A DNA stretch of 64,000 nt from Pseudomonas putida NBRC 14164 (GCF_000412675.1 NC_021505.1:924501-988500); one strand, 5' to 3'; shown: positions 18,539-28,382, counted from the first letter of the stretch. Numbers and translations: made by a program. The notes: a model not told the origin generated them from the letters alone.

Positions 18539-19699
18539 TTATTTCTCTTCCTGGCTGGCAGCCGGCGCCGGTGGCGGCCGCAGCCCCACCTCGGCAATCA
18601 GCTTCAGCTGCTGCCCATTGCGCATCACCTCGATGGTGATCTTGTCGGTGGGCTTGATCCGCGCCACCTGGTTCATCGACTTGCGCCCGTCACCGGCCGG
18701 TTCGCCGTTGATGCTCAGGATCACGTCACCCAGTTGCAACCCGGCCTTGGCCGCCGGCCCTTCGCGGAAGATACCGGCCACCACGATACCCGGGCGGTCC
18801 TTCATGCCGAACGATTCGGCCAGTTCCTGGCTCAGCGGCTGCACCTCGATGCCCAGCCAGCCACGGATCACCTGGCCGTGCTCGACGATCGACTTCATCA
18901 CCTCCAGTGCCAGCTTCACCGGTATGGCGAAGCCGATGCCCTGCGAACCGCCGGACTTGGAGAAGATCGCGGTGTTGATGCCGACCAGGTTGCCACTGGC
19001 ATCGACCAGTGCGCCGCCCGAGTTGCCGGGGTTGATCGCTGCGTCGGTCTGGATGAAGTCTTCGTAGTTGTTGAGGCCCAGCTGGTTACGGCCGGTAGCG
19101 CTGATGATACCCATGGTCACGGTCTGGCCGACACCGAACGGGTTGCCGATGGCCAGTGACACGTCGCCAATGTGAATGGTGTCGGAACGGCCGATGGTGA
19201 TCGCCGGCAGGTTCTTCAGGTCGATCTTCAGCACCGCCAGGTCGGTTTCCGGGTCGCTGCCGATCACGCGGGCCAGGGTTTCGCGGCCATCTTTCAGGGC
19301 CACGACGATCTGGTCGGCGCCGCTGGTGACATGGTTGTTGGTCAGCAGGTAGCCCTCGGGGCTCATGATCACCGCCGAGCCCAGGCTCGATTCCCAACGG
19401 CGTTGCTTGGGCAGGTTGTCGCCGAAGAAACGGCGGAACTGCGGGTCTTCGAACAGCGGATGGGCGCTTTTGTTCACCACTTTGGTGGTGTACAGGTTGA
19501 CCACGGCGGGGGCGGCCAGTGTCACGGCGTCGGCATACGACACCGGGCCCTGCATGATCCGCGTGGTCTGCGGTGCCTGTTGCAGGTTGACGTCCTGGCT
19601 GGGCAGGCCGACCCATTCCGGGAAACGCTGGATGATCAGCATGGCGATCAGTACGCCGGTAAGCAGGGGCCAGCCAAAGTAACGCAAAGCCTTGAACAT
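18539..19699 (-). CDS. algW: DegS-type periplasmic serine protease AlgW
   Basis: The 386-residue protein has one N-terminal membrane helix (about 9-24), a trypsin-like domain with triad His123, Asp153 and Ser227 (GNSGG), and one C-terminal PDZ domain (about 280-372). A single PDZ and a membrane anchor mark it as DegS/AlgW rather than MucD/DegP. AlgW makes the first cut in anti-sigma factor MucA during envelope stress, releasing AlgU, which drives algD. The ATG at 19699 gives the conserved MFKALRYFGWP start; the frame opens 16 codons earlier without a clear site. Confidence 0.93.
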   Translation of the reverse strand: MFKALRYFGWPLLTGVLIAMLIIQRFPEWVGLPSQDVNLQQAPQTTRIMQGPVSYADAVTLAAPAVVNLYTTKVVNKSAHPLFEDPQFRRFFGDNLPKQRRWESSLGSAVIMSPEGYLLTNNHVTSGADQIVVALKDGRETLARVIGSDPETDLAVLKIDLKNLPAITIGRSDTIHIGDVSLAIGNPFGVGQTVTMGIISATGRNQLGLNNYEDFIQTDAAINPGNSGGALVDASGNLVGINTAIFSKSGGSQGIGFAIPVKLALEVMKSIVEHGQVIRGWLGIEVQPLSQELAESFGMKDRPGIVVAGIFREGPAAKAGLQLGDVILSINGEPAGDGRKSMNQVARIKPTDKITIEVMRNGQQLKLIAEVGLRPPPAPAASQEEK

Positions 19700-19791
19700 G
19701 AACGAATCCTGGAAAGAGCGAGGGCCAGTGGCCGCGCAGTGGGGCATGAGCGCGCGGGATCATACACCGGTTCCCCCAGTGCCGGCGACGG

Positions 19792-19815
19792 CCCATAATG
19801 GCCGGCATTATACGG
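19792..19815. promoter_or_regulatory. Palindromic promoter core between divergent algW and the Nif3-like gene
   Basis: ATAATG-GCCGG-CATTAT (19795-19811) is a perfect 6-bp inverted repeat flanked by CCC and GGG. On the minus strand it contains a consensus -10 TATAAT (19812-19807) suited to algW, and on the plus strand CATAAT (19794-19799) could be the -10 for the Nif3-like gene. Neither has a strong -35 hexamer at 17 nt. The call is tentative. Confidence 0.4.
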
Positions 19816-19867
19816 GCGTTCCATTGGTGTTGTGCCCGAGAAAAGCGCAGTTTTCGAGGAGATTTTC

Positions 19868-20626
19868 ATGGCCGTCGCTCTAAACATCCTGGTCGAGGAA
19901 GCCGAGCATTACCTGGGCAGCGCGAAGATCCAGGATTATTGCCCCAATGGCCTGCAAGTGGAGGGCCGGCCGCAGGTCAGCCGTATCGTCAGCGGCGTTA
20001 CTGCCAGCCAGGCGTTGCTGGATGCTGCGGTCGAGGCCCAGGCCGACCTGGTGCTGGTGCACCATGGTTACTTCTGGAAGGGTGAGAACCCGTGCATTAC
20101 CGGTATCCGCCAGCGTCGCCTGAAAACCTTGCTGAACAACGACATCAGCCTGCTGGCGTTTCACCTGCCGCTGGATGTGCACCCGGAGGTGGGCAACAAC
20201 GTGCAGTTGGCGCGGCAACTGGACATCACCGTCGAAGGCCCGCTGGACCCGGAGAACCCCAAGGTGGTGGGGTTGGTCGGCTCACTGGCCGAACCGGTGA
20301 CTGCGCGCGATTTTGCCCGGCGGGTTCAGGAAGTGCTGGGGCGTGAACCGTTGCTGGTGGACGGCGAGCAGATGATCCGCAGGGTCGGCTGGTGCACCGG
20401 TGGCGGGCAGGGTTACATCGAGACGGCGATTGCCGCCGGGGTGGACCTGTACCTGACCGGCGAGGCGTCGGAGCAGACCTACCACAGCGCGCGCGAGAAT
20501 GGCGTCAGCTTCATTGCTGCCGGGCATCATGCCACCGAGCGTTACGGCGTGCAGGCGCTGGGCGATTACCTGGCGCGGCGGTTTGCCGTTGAGCACCTGT
20601 TCATCGATTGCCCCAATCCCATCTGA
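19868..20626 (+). CDS. Nif3-like dinuclear metal centre protein (YbgI family)
   Basis: The 252-residue protein belongs to the Nif3/YbgI family of hexameric rings with a two-metal site. Conserved histidines and acids are visible in DLVLVHHGYFWKG, LLAFHLPLDVHPEVGNN, YLTGEASEQTYHSAREN and FIAAGHHATERYG. GTP cyclohydrolase-like activity has been proposed for some members, but function is unsettled. GAGGAG precedes the ATG at 19868, which fits better than an ATG 12 codons upstream. It is divergent from algW. Confidence 0.9.
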   Translation: MAVALNILVEEAEHYLGSAKIQDYCPNGLQVEGRPQVSRIVSGVTASQALLDAAVEAQADLVLVHHGYFWKGENPCITGIRQRRLKTLLNNDISLLAFHLPLDVHPEVGNNVQLARQLDITVEGPLDPENPKVVGLVGSLAEPVTARDFARRVQEVLGREPLLVDGEQMIRRVGWCTGGGQGYIETAIAAGVDLYLTGEASEQTYHSARENGVSFIAAGHHATERYGVQALGDYLARRFAVEHLFIDCPNPI

Positions 20627-20795
20627 TATCAGCGTTGCCCGCGAAAGGGCCGGGCCTGGCAGCCCAAACCCGCAGTCATATCGTTAGACCTTTTCGATCT
20701 AGCCCGCCTCCTAAATAGAAGCAGCCGCTGTGATAAAGTGGCTCGCTCGAACACGGCCCGCAGGCCGTCCATAAGATCGTTTTTCGTGAGTAGCC

Positions 20796-21713
20796 ATGGT
20801 CGACAAACTGACGCACTTGAAACAGCTGGAGGCGGAAAGCATCCACATTATCCGCGAGGTGGCCGCCGAGTTCGACAACCCGGTGATGCTGTACTCGATC
20901 GGCAAGGATTCCGCCGTGATGCTGCACCTGGCGCGCAAGGCCTTCTTCCCGGGCAAACTGCCGTTCCCGGTGATGCACGTCGACACCCAGTGGAAATTCC
21001 AGGAGATGTACAGCTTCCGCGACAAGATGGTCGAGGAAATGGGCCTGGAACTGATCACCCACGTCAACCCTGAGGGTGTGGCGCAGGGCATCAACCCGTT
21101 CACCCATGGCAGCTCCAAGCACACCGACATCATGAAGACCCAGGGCCTGAAGCAGGCACTGGACAAGCATGGTTTCGACGCCGCCTTCGGTGGCGCGCGC
21201 CGCGACGAAGAGAAGTCGCGGGCCAAAGAGCGTGTGTACTCGTTCCGCGACAGCAAGCACCGCTGGGACCCGAAAAACCAGCGCCCCGAGCTCTGGAACG
21301 TTTACAACGGCAAGGTCAACAAGGGCGAGTCGATCCGCGTCTTCCCGCTGTCGAACTGGACCGAGCTGGACATCTGGCAGTACATCTACCTTGAAGGCAT
21401 CCCGATCGTGCCGCTGTACTTCGCCGCCGAGCGGGAAGTCATCGAGAAGAACGGCACCCTGATCATGATCGACGACGAGCGCATCCTCGAGCACCTTTCC
21501 GAGGAAGAGAAGGCCCGTATCGTCAAGAAGAAGGTGCGTTTCCGTACCCTCGGTTGCTACCCGTTGACGGGTGCTGTCGAGTCGGAAGCAGAAACGCTGA
21601 CCGACATCATTCAGGAAATGCTCCTGACGCGCACTTCCGAGCGCCAGGGCCGGGTCATCGACCACGATGGCGCCGGTTCCATGGAAGACAAAAAACGTCA
21701 GGGCTACTTCTAA
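20796..21713 (+). CDS. cysD: Sulfate adenylyltransferase subunit 2 CysD
   Basis: CysD (305 residues) is the PP-loop ATP-pyrophosphatase subunit that adenylates sulfate to APS. The PP-loop motif [11 protein letters not shown] is near residue 33, with [21 protein letters not shown] and the C-terminal [13 protein letters not shown] as further signatures. It forms a complex with the GTPase CysN, encoded 16 bp downstream in the cysNC fusion. Confidence 0.97.
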   Translation: MVDKLTHLKQLEAESIHIIREVAAEFDNPVMLYSIGKDSAVMLHLARKAFFPGKLPFPVMHVDTQWKFQEMYSFRDKMVEEMGLELITHVNPEGVAQGINPFTHGSSKHTDIMKTQGLKQALDKHGFDAAFGGARRDEEKSRAKERVYSFRDSKHRWDPKNQRPELWNVYNGKVNKGESIRVFPLSNWTELDIWQYIYLEGIPIVPLYFAAEREVIEKNGTLIMIDDERILEHLSEEEKARIVKKKVRFRTLGCYPLTGAVESEAETLTDIIQEMLLTRTSERQGRVIDHDGAGSMEDKKRQGYF

Positions 21714-21729
21714 TTTTCAGGGTTACTCC

Positions 21730-23631
21730 ATGTCGCACCAATCCGATTTGATCAGCGAAGACATCCTCGCTTATCTGGCTCAGCACGAGCGCAAAGAACT
21801 GCTGCGTTTCCTCACCTGTGGCAACGTGGATGACGGCAAGAGCACCCTGATCGGGCGCCTGCTGCACGATTCGAAGATGATCTACGAGGACCACCTCGAA
21901 GCCATCACCCGTGATTCGAAGAAAGTCGGCACCACCGGCGAAGAAATCGACCTGGCATTGCTGGTCGACGGCCTTCAGGCCGAGCGTGAGCAGGGCATCA
22001 CCATCGATGTCGCCTACCGCTACTTCTCCACCGCCAAGCGCAAGTTCATCATCGCCGACACCCCGGGCCACGAGCAGTACACCCGCAACATGGCCACCGG
22101 TGCGTCCACCTGCGACCTGGCGATCATCCTGGTCGATGCCCGCTATGGCGTGCAGACCCAGACCCGTCGCCACAGCTACATTGCCTCGCTGCTGGGCATC
22201 AAGCACATCGTGGTCGCGGTCAACAAGATGGACCTCAAGGGCTTCGATGAGGGCGTGTTCGAGTCGATCAAGGCCGACTACCTGCAGTTCGCCGAGGCCA
22301 TCAACCTGACCCCGAGCAGCCTGCAGTTCGTGCCAATGTCGGCGCTCAAGGGCGACAACGTGGTCAACCACAGCGAGCGCTCGCCGTGGTACACCGGCCC
22401 GACGCTGATGGAAATCCTCGAAACCGTCGAGGTTGCGGCCGACCGCAACTTCACCGACCTGCGCTTCCCGGTGCAGTACGTGAACCGCCCGAACCTGAAC
22501 TTCCGCGGCTTCGCCGGCACCATTGCCAGTGGCGTAGTGCACAAGGGTGATGAAATCGTCGTGCTGCCGTCGGGCAAGAGCAGCCGCGTCAAGTCCATCG
22601 TCACCTACGAAGGTGAACTGGAAAACGCCGGCCCAGGCCAGGCCGTGACCCTGACCATGGAAGACGAGATCGACATCTCCCGTGGCGACCTGCTGGTACA
22701 TGCCGACAACGTACCGCCGGTGACCGACCAGTTCGATGCCATGCTGGTGTGGATGGCCGAAGAGCCAATGCTCCCGGGCAAGAAGTACGACATCAAGCGC
22801 GCCACCAGCTACGTGCCGGGCTCGATTGCCAGCATCACCCACAAGGTCGATGTGAACACCCTGGAGCAGGGTGCTGCCAGCGCACTGCAACTGAACGAGA
22901 TCGGCCGCGTGAAGGTTGCGCTGGACGCCTCGATCGCCCTGGACGGCTACGACAGCAACCGCACCACCGGTGCGTTCATCGTGATCGACCGCCTGACCAA
23001 CGGCACCGTCGGCGCCGGCATGATCATCGCTCCGCCTGTTCTGCCACACGGCAGCACCGGCCAGCATGGCAAGCAGGCCCACGTGTCTACCGAAGAGCGC
23101 GCCCTGCGCTTCGGCCAGCAGCCGGCCACCGTGCTGTTCAGCGGCCTGTCCGGCGCTGGCAAGAGCACCTTGGCCTATGCCGTGGAGCGCAAGCTGTTCG
23201 ACATGGGCCGTGCGGTATACGTGCTCGACGGCCAGAACCTGCGCCACGACCTGAACAAGGGCTTGCCGCAAGACCGCGCCGGTCGCACCGAAAACTGGCG
23301 CCGCGCCGCCCATGTGGCGCGCCAGTTCAACGAAGCCGGCCTGCTGACCCTGGCTGCGTTCGTGGCCCCGGATGCCGAAGGCCGCGAACAGGCCAAGGCC
23401 CTGATCGGCAAAGAGCGCCTGGTGACCGTTTACGTCCAGGCCTCGCCGCTGGCTTGCCGCGAGCGCGACCCGCAAGGCCTGTACGCTGCCGGTGGCGAAA
23501 ACATCCCGGGTGAAAGCTTCCCGTTCGATGTGCCGCTGGATGCAGACCTTGTGATCGACACCCAGGCCACTAGCGTGGACGAAGGTGTGAAACTGGTGCT
23601 GGACGTACTGCGCCAGCGTGGCGCTATCTAA
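21730..23631 (+). CDS. cysNC: Bifunctional sulfate adenylyltransferase GTPase / APS kinase CysNC
   Basis: This 633-residue fusion joins the CysN GTPase (about 1-445) to CysC APS kinase (about 460-633). The GTPase shows GNVDDGKST (G1), DTPGHEQY (G3) and NKMD (G4), and the kinase GLSGAGKST. Together with CysD it makes APS and then PAPS for sulfate assimilation. The start is the ATG at 21730 ([15 protein letters not shown]); the upstream extension overlaps cysD. The fused form is usual in pseudomonads. A terminator follows. Confidence 0.96.
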   Translation: MSHQSDLISEDILAYLAQHERKELLRFLTCGNVDDGKSTLIGRLLHDSKMIYEDHLEAITRDSKKVGTTGEEIDLALLVDGLQAEREQGITIDVAYRYFSTAKRKFIIADTPGHEQYTRNMATGASTCDLAIILVDARYGVQTQTRRHSYIASLLGIKHIVVAVNKMDLKGFDEGVFESIKADYLQFAEAINLTPSSLQFVPMSALKGDNVVNHSERSPWYTGPTLMEILETVEVAADRNFTDLRFPVQYVNRPNLNFRGFAGTIASGVVHKGDEIVVLPSGKSSRVKSIVTYEGELENAGPGQAVTLTMEDEIDISRGDLLVHADNVPPVTDQFDAMLVWMAEEPMLPGKKYDIKRATSYVPGSIASITHKVDVNTLEQGAASALQLNEIGRVKVALDASIALDGYDSNRTTGAFIVIDRLTNGTVGAGMIIAPPVLPHGSTGQHGKQAHVSTEERALRFGQQPATVLFSGLSGAGKSTLAYAVERKLFDMGRAVYVLDGQNLRHDLNKGLPQDRAGRTENWRRAAHVARQFNEAGLLTLAAFVAPDAEGREQAKALIGKERLVTVYVQASPLACRERDPQGLYAAGGENIPGESFPFDVPLDADLVIDTQATSVDEGVKLVLDVLRQRGAI

Positions 23632-23644
23632 GCGCTGGCCAGCA

Positions 23645-23673
23645 GGAAAAACCCCGCTTCGGCGGGGTTTTTT
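23645..23673 (+). terminator. Intrinsic terminator of cysD-cysNC
   Basis: AAAAACCCCGC-TTCG-GCGGGGTTTTTT has a GC-rich stem, a stable TTCG loop and a U-tract, with an A-tract on the other side that could serve the convergent mdeR gene. Confidence 0.92.
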
Positions 23674-23706
23674 ATTTCTCGCTCCCGCAGGTGCTGCGTA
23701 TCCGGT

Positions 23707-24186
23707 TCAGATATGTTTTTCCGACACCGGAATCACCCGCCGCTCCTTCACCGCCTTGTAGGAAAAACTCGAATAGATCTCCTTCACCCCCGGCAACCGC
23801 TGCAGCACTTCGCGGGTGAACTCCCCGAACGACTCCAGGTCCCGGGCCAGGATCTCCAGCAAAAAATCATAGCGCCCGGAGATGTTGTGGCAGGCGACGA
23901 TTTCGGGGATTTCCATAAGCCGCTGCTCAAACGCCAGCGCCATGTCCTTGGTGTGCGAGTCCATCATGATGCTGACGAATGCGGTCACGCCGAACCCCAG
24001 CGACTTGGGCGAGAGGATGGCCTGGTAGCCAGTGATATAGCCGTTGTCTTCCAGCAGCTTGACCCGGCGCCAGCAGGGCGAGGTGGTCAATGCCACCTGG
24101 TCGGCAAGTTCGGCGACGGTTAGGCGGGCGTTGTCCTGCAAGGCGGCGAGCAGGGCGCGGTCGGTGCGGTCGAGGCTTGAAGGCAT
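23707..24186 (-). CDS. mdeR: Lrp/AsnC-family regulator, probable mdeA regulator MdeR
   Basis: The 159-residue protein has an N-terminal winged helix-turn-helix (LDRTDRALLAALQDNARLTVAELADQVALTTSPCWRRVKLLEDNGYI) and a C-terminal RAM ligand-binding domain. The ATG at 24186 follows AGGAGG. It is divergent from mdeA with 127 bp between start codons. In P. putida an Lrp-type gene, mdeR, occupies this place and activates methionine gamma-lyase expression. Naming it rests on that synteny. Confidence 0.88.
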   Translation of the reverse strand: MPSSLDRTDRALLAALQDNARLTVAELADQVALTTSPCWRRVKLLEDNGYITGYQAILSPKSLGFGVTAFVSIMMDSHTKDMALAFEQRLMEIPEIVACHNISGRYDFLLEILARDLESFGEFTREVLQRLPGVKEIYSSFSYKAVKERRVIPVSEKHI

Positions 24187-24313
24187 GTTTTGCCCTCCTG
24201 GTCCGTTAATTATTGTTTTTGTTCCAGCAAGCACGCAGATGCGTGGGCAATTTTGGAAAAAATCGGGCAGCTCGGTGGCATAAGCTTATAACAAACCACA
24301 AGAGGCTGTTGCC

Positions 24314-25510
24314 ATGCGCGACTCCCATAACAACACCGGTTTTTCCACACGGGCCATTCACCACGGCTACGACCCGCTTTCCCACGGTGGTGCCTTGGTG
24401 CCACCGGTGTACCAGACCGCGACCTATGCCTTCCCGACTGTCGAATACGGCGCTGCGTGCTTCGCCGGGGAGGAGGCGGGGCACTTCTACAGCCGCATCT
24501 CCAACCCCACCCTGGCCTTGCTCGAGCAACGCATGGCCTCGTTGGAGGGTGGTGAGGCGGGATTGGCGCTGGCGTCGGGGATGGGAGCCATTACTTCGAC
24601 CCTCTGGACCCTGCTGCGGCCTGGTGATGAGCTGATCGTGGGGCGCACCTTGTATGGCTGCACCTTTGCGTTCCTGCACCATGGCATTGGCGAGTTCGGG
24701 GTCAAGATCCACCATGTCGACCTTAACGATGCCAAGGCCCTGAAAGCGGCGATCAACAGCAAAACGCGGATGATCTACTTCGAAACACCGGCCAACCCCA
24801 ACATGCAACTGGTGGATATAGCGGCGGTCGTCGAGGCAGTGCGGGGGAGTGATGTGCTTGTGGTGGTCGACAACACCTACTGCACGCCCTACCTGCAGCG
24901 GCCACTGGAACTGGGGGCAGACCTGGTGGTGCATTCGGCGACCAAGTACCTCAGTGGCCATGGCGACATCACTGCGGGCCTGGTGGTGGGGCGCAAGGCT
25001 TTGGTCGACCGCATTCGGCTGGAAGGGCTGAAAGACATGACCGGGGCAGCCTTGTCACCGCATGACGCTGCGTTGTTGATGCGCGGCATCAAGACCCTGG
25101 CGCTGCGCATGGACCGGCATTGCGCCAACGCCCTGGAGGTCGCGCAGTTCCTGGCCGGGCAGCCCCAGGTGGAGCTGATCCACTACCCGGGCTTGCCGTC
25201 GTTTGCCCAGTACGAACTGGCACAGCGGCAGATGCGTTTGCCGGGCGGGATGATTGCCTTTGAGCTCAAGGGCGGTATCGAGGCCGGGCGGCGCTTCATG
25301 AATGCCCTGCAGCTTTTTGCCCGTGCGGTGAGCCTGGGGGATGCCGAGTCGCTGGCACAGCACCCGGCGAGCATGACGCACTCCAGTTACACGCCACAAG
25401 AGCGGGCGCATCACGGGATATCAGAGGGGCTGGTGAGGTTGTCAGTGGGGCTGGAGGATGTGGAGGACCTGCTGGCAGATATCGAGGTGGCGTTGGAGGC
25501 GTGTGCATGA
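24314..25510 (+). CDS. mdeA: L-methionine gamma-lyase MdeA
   Basis: MdeA is a PLP enzyme that splits methionine into methanethiol, 2-oxobutyrate and ammonia. The 398-residue protein keeps the PLP lysine Lys211 (HSATKYLSGHGD), Tyr59 and Arg61 of the neighbouring subunit site, Tyr114, and Cys116 (TLYGCTF), the cysteine that separates methionine gamma-lyases from cystathionine gamma-lyases. The sequence closely resembles the studied P. putida enzyme from memory. No mdeB-like dehydrogenase gene follows; the next features are a small ORF and a terminator. Confidence 0.93.
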   Translation: MRDSHNNTGFSTRAIHHGYDPLSHGGALVPPVYQTATYAFPTVEYGAACFAGEEAGHFYSRISNPTLALLEQRMASLEGGEAGLALASGMGAITSTLWTLLRPGDELIVGRTLYGCTFAFLHHGIGEFGVKIHHVDLNDAKALKAAINSKTRMIYFETPANPNMQLVDIAAVVEAVRGSDVLVVVDNTYCTPYLQRPLELGADLVVHSATKYLSGHGDITAGLVVGRKALVDRIRLEGLKDMTGAALSPHDAALLMRGIKTLALRMDRHCANALEVAQFLAGQPQVELIHYPGLPSFAQYELAQRQMRLPGGMIAFELKGGIEAGRRFMNALQLFARAVSLGDAESLAQHPASMTHSSYTPQERAHHGISEGLVRLSVGLEDVEDLLADIEVALEACA

Positions 25511-25617
25511 ACTTGCCTTGCAGGATCGGGAACACTTGCCCAATGCCTCACGGGATCAGGCGATGGCACTTTGGATGAGCTGGTGAATTGGCCGGCTTAT
25601 CCAAGAGGAGTTTGAAA

Positions 25618-25707
25618 ATGACCGTATTCCCGAAATACATCGACCTGTTCATTTGCCGCAGTGGCGGTGACGATGATGAGGGTGGCCAGTCCTGGCGCAA
25701 GCCTTGA
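25618..25707 (+). CDS. Candidate 29-residue small protein downstream of mdeA
   Basis: An ATG at 25618 is preceded by AAGAGGAG with a 7-nt spacer, one of the better ribosome sites here. The product starts MTVFPKYIDLF, has a short hydrophobic/aromatic N-half with one Cys, then a GGDDDEGG acidic turn, and ends SWRKP. Ten nt after the stop, GAACCC..GGGTTC (25718-25739) can form a hairpin. The frame lies in a 290-bp gap between convergent genes. No homologue is recognised, and chance cannot be excluded at this length. Confidence 0.4.
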   Translation: MTVFPKYIDLFICRSGGDDDEGGQSWRKP

Positions 25708-25758
25708 TCTGAACCGGGAACCCTGCACTGGCGGGGTTCTCTTGGCGATTCAAAGCAC

Positions 25759-25786
25759 AAAAAAGGCCTCTTGCGAGGCCTTTTTC
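25759..25786. terminator. Bidirectional terminator between mdeA and zapG
   Basis: AAAAAAGGCCTC-TTGC-GAGGCCTTTTT is flanked by A- and T-tracts, so it can end transcription from both sides. It lies 13 bp beyond the zapG stop. Confidence 0.9.
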
Positions 25787-25798
25787 ATGTTCAGCAGA

Positions 25799-26236
25799 TC
25801 AACGCTTGAGCCCGTAGCTCTCATCGAGCATGCCCGGCGAATTTGGCGCTTTTGGCGCATAGTCGCGCGGCACTTCGGCGGTGTCTTTCGGTGGGGTCAG
25901 GCGGTCACGCGGGCCTTGGGGCGCTTCGGAATGCAATGCAGCCAGCAGGCGCTGGCGAGTGACTTCATCGAGGGCCAGGCTGTTGGCGCCTTCGGCCAGG
26001 TGATCCTGTACGTCCTGGTAGCTCTGGGTCAGTTTCTTGACCAGCATGGCGGTGCTGTTGAAGTGGGTGACCACTTCGTTCTGGTAGCTGTCGAAGCGTT
26101 TCTGGATGTCATCCAGTTGGCGCTGGGTGTTGCTCGGCGCCGCGTTGGGCAGCAGGCGGGCAACAATGAAACCGACCGCCACACCGATGACCAGGGCCAG
26201 GGTTGGCAACAACCAAACAAGGAGCGAGAGTTCCAC
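25799..26236 (-). CDS. zapG: YhcB/ZapG family membrane protein (DUF1043)
   Basis: The 145-residue protein has one N-terminal transmembrane helix (about 7-29), followed by a coiled-coil-prone helix (TQRQLDDIQKRFDSYQNEVVTHFNSTAMLVKKLTQSYQDV) and a disordered Pro/Lys-rich tail. It belongs to DUF1043; E. coli YhcB links cell elongation, division and envelope synthesis. It appears monocistronic. Confidence 0.85.
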   Translation of the reverse strand: MELSLLVWLLPTLALVIGVAVGFIVARLLPNAAPSNTQRQLDDIQKRFDSYQNEVVTHFNSTAMLVKKLTQSYQDVQDHLAEGANSLALDEVTRQRLLAALHSEAPQGPRDRLTPPKDTAEVPRDYAPKAPNSPGMLDESYGLKR

Positions 26237-26371
26237 GAGTCCTTCCTCTATAAACGGCTTTGCTTTACGTTAACGGCTCAGACCTGCGCTGTATACCGCG
26301 AGCGATCGCAAATCAGAACAGAATTCCTCACCTAGACGAATCGACCCTTCCCGAGGTCACGGAGTAGTGCC

Positions 26372-27007
26372 TTGCTTGTCCGCGAAACCCCCTTGTTCAT
26401 CGATGGCCCCAGCGGCCAGCTGGAAGCCTTGTACCTGGACGTGGCCGATGCCCGTGGCGCGGTGCTGATCTGCCACCCCAACCCGGTCCAGGGCGGCACC
26501 ATGCTCAACAAGGTGGTCTCGACCCTGCAACGCACCGCCCGCGATGCCGGCTATGTGACCCTGCGTTTCAACTACCGTGGTGTCGGCCAGAGCGCCGGTA
26601 GCCATGACATGGGGGCCGGCGAAGTGGCCGATGCCGAGGCCGCCGCCGCCTGGCTGCGTGCCAGGCACCCCGACCTGCCACTGGTGCTCATGGGCTTCTC
26701 GTTCGGCGGTTTCGTTGCCACCAGCCTGGCCGGCCGCCTGGAAGCCGCCGGGGTAACGCTGCAACACTTGTTCATGATTGCCCCGGCAGTCATGCGCCTG
26801 ACCGTCGAATTCCCGCTGCCACAGCACTGCCCGATCACCGTGGTGCAGCCAGATGCCGACGAAGTGGTCGCGCCGCAGCTGGTTTACGAATGGTCCGGTA
26901 GCCTGTCGCGCCCCCATGAGCTGCTGAAAGTGGCAGAATGCGGACACTTCTTCCATGGCAAGCTGACCGATCTGAAGGATCTGCTGCTGCCGCGCCTTTC
27001 GAACTGA
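26372..27007 (+). CDS. Alpha/beta hydrolase (YghX/dienelactone-hydrolase-like)
   Basis: The 211-residue protein shows the [15 protein letters not shown] block (oxyanion region), the nucleophile elbow GFSFGG near residue 109, and C-terminal His in GHFFHGK. That set is typical of the 'alpha/beta hydrolase of uncharacterised type' often found near zapE and trpS in pseudomonads. The start is a TTG with CACGGAG 8 nt upstream; no in-frame ATG would keep the N-terminus. The substrate is unknown. trpS follows after 25 bp, so co-transcription is likely. Confidence 0.8.
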   Translation: MLVRETPLFIDGPSGQLEALYLDVADARGAVLICHPNPVQGGTMLNKVVSTLQRTARDAGYVTLRFNYRGVGQSAGSHDMGAGEVADAEAAAAWLRARHPDLPLVLMGFSFGGFVATSLAGRLEAAGVTLQHLFMIAPAVMRLTVEFPLPQHCPITVVQPDADEVVAPQLVYEWSGSLSRPHELLKVAECGHFFHGKLTDLKDLLLPRLSN

Positions 27008-27032
27008 GCCAAGCCTGAATAAGCGAACACCC

Positions 27033-28382
27033 ATGACCACGCGCATTCTTACCGGTATCACCACCACCGGCACTCCGCACCTGGGCAACTACGCCGGCGC
27101 CATTCGCCCTGCGATCCGTGCCAGCCAGCAGCCCGGTGCCGACTCGTTCTACTTCCTGGCCGACTACCACGCCTTGATCAAGTGCGACGACCCGCTGCGT
27201 ATCCAGCGTTCGCGCCTGGAAATCGCCGCCACCTGGCTGGCCGGTGGCCTGGACCCGGACAAGGTGACCTTCTACCGCCAGTCCGACATCCCGGAAATCC
27301 CCGAGTTGACCTGGCTGCTGACCTGCGTTGCCGCCAAGGGCCTGCTGAACCGCGCGCATGCCTACAAGGCCTCGGTGGACAAGAACGTCGAGAACGGCGA
27401 AGACCCGGATGCCGGCGTGACCATGGGCCTGTTCAGTTACCCGGTACTGATGGCCGCCGACATCCTGATGTTCAACGCCCACAAGGTGCCGGTCGGCCGT
27501 GACCAGATCCAGCACGTGGAAATGGCCCGCGACATCGGCCAGCGCTTCAACCACCTGTTCGGCCAGGGCCGGGACTTCTTCGCCCTGCCGGAGGCGGTGA
27601 TCGAGGAAAGCGTGGCCACGTTGCCAGGCCTGGACGGGCGCAAGATGTCCAAGAGCTATGACAACACCATCCCGTTGTTCACCAGCGCCAAGGACATGAA
27701 AGACGCCATCTCGCGCATCGTCACTGACTCGCGCGCGCCAGGCGAAGCGAAAGATCCGGACAATTCGCACCTGTTCACCTTGTACCAGGCCTTCTCGACG
27801 CCGCAGCAATGCGCCGAATTCCGCGAAGAGCTGCTGCAGGGCCTGGGCTGGGGCGATGCCAAGCAGCGCCTGTTCCAGCTGCTGGATGGCCAACTTGCCG
27901 AAAAACGCGAGTACTACCACCAGTTGATCGCCCGCCCGGCGGACCTGGAAGACATCCTGCTGGCCGGCGCCGCCAAGGCACGCAAGATTGCCACGCCGTT
28001 CCTCGAGCAACTGCGCGAAGCCGTTGGCCTGCGTTCGTTCCGTAGCGGTGTGCAAGCCGGCACCGAGGTGAAGAAGAAGGCCGCCAAGAGCGCACGCTTC
28101 GTCAGCTTCCGCGACGAAGACGGCAGCTTCCGCTTCCGCCTGCTGGCCGCTGACGGCGAGCAACTGCTGCTGTCGCGCAGCTTCGCCGACGGCAAGAGCG
28201 CCGGCGCCGTGAGCAAGCAGCTGCAGCAGGGTGGCGAGGCCGATGTGCGGGTCGAAGGCCTGAGCTTCGGCCTGTGGCTCAACGGCGAGCAAGTTGCCGA
28301 CGGGCCGCAGTTCGACAGCGCCGAAGCCCGTGATGCGGCCATTCAAAGCCTGCGTGATGCCCTGGCACCACAGCAGGACTGA
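27033..28382 (+). CDS. trpS: Tryptophanyl-tRNA synthetase with C-terminal extension
   Basis: The class I synthetase charges tRNA-Trp. The HIGH-like motif is [11 protein letters not shown] and the KMSKS motif is KMSKSYDN. At 449 residues it is about 110 longer than the compact E. coli form. The extra part (about 345-445) contains [20 protein letters not shown], which resembles a single YegP/DUF1508 unit. It follows the hydrolase gene closely and ends before a REP pair and terminator. Confidence 0.95.
   Translation: MTTRILTGITTTGTPHLGNYAGAIRPAIRASQQPGADSFYFLADYHALIKCDDPLRIQRSRLEIAATWLAGGLDPDKVTFYRQSDIPEIPELTWLLTCVAAKGLLNRAHAYKASVDKNVENGEDPDAGVTMGLFSYPVLMAADILMFNAHKVPVGRDQIQHVEMARDIGQRFNHLFGQGRDFFALPEAVIEESVATLPGLDGRKMSKSYDNTIPLFTSAKDMKDAISRIVTDSRAPGEAKDPDNSHLFTLYQAFSTPQQCAEFREELLQGLGWGDAKQRLFQLLDGQLAEKREYYHQLIARPADLEDILLAGAAKARKIATPFLEQLREAVGLRSFRSGVQAGTEVKKKAAKSARFVSFRDEDGSFRFRLLAADGEQLLLSRSFADGKSAGAVSKQLQQGGEADVRVEGLSFGLWLNGEQVADGPQFDSAEARDAAIQSLRDALAPQQD

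Noticed and set aside
25568..25588. Possible sigma-54 promoter (TGGCAC) before the 29-codon ORF
   Set aside because: The -12 element reads ATGAG rather than TTGCW, so the essential GC is missing.
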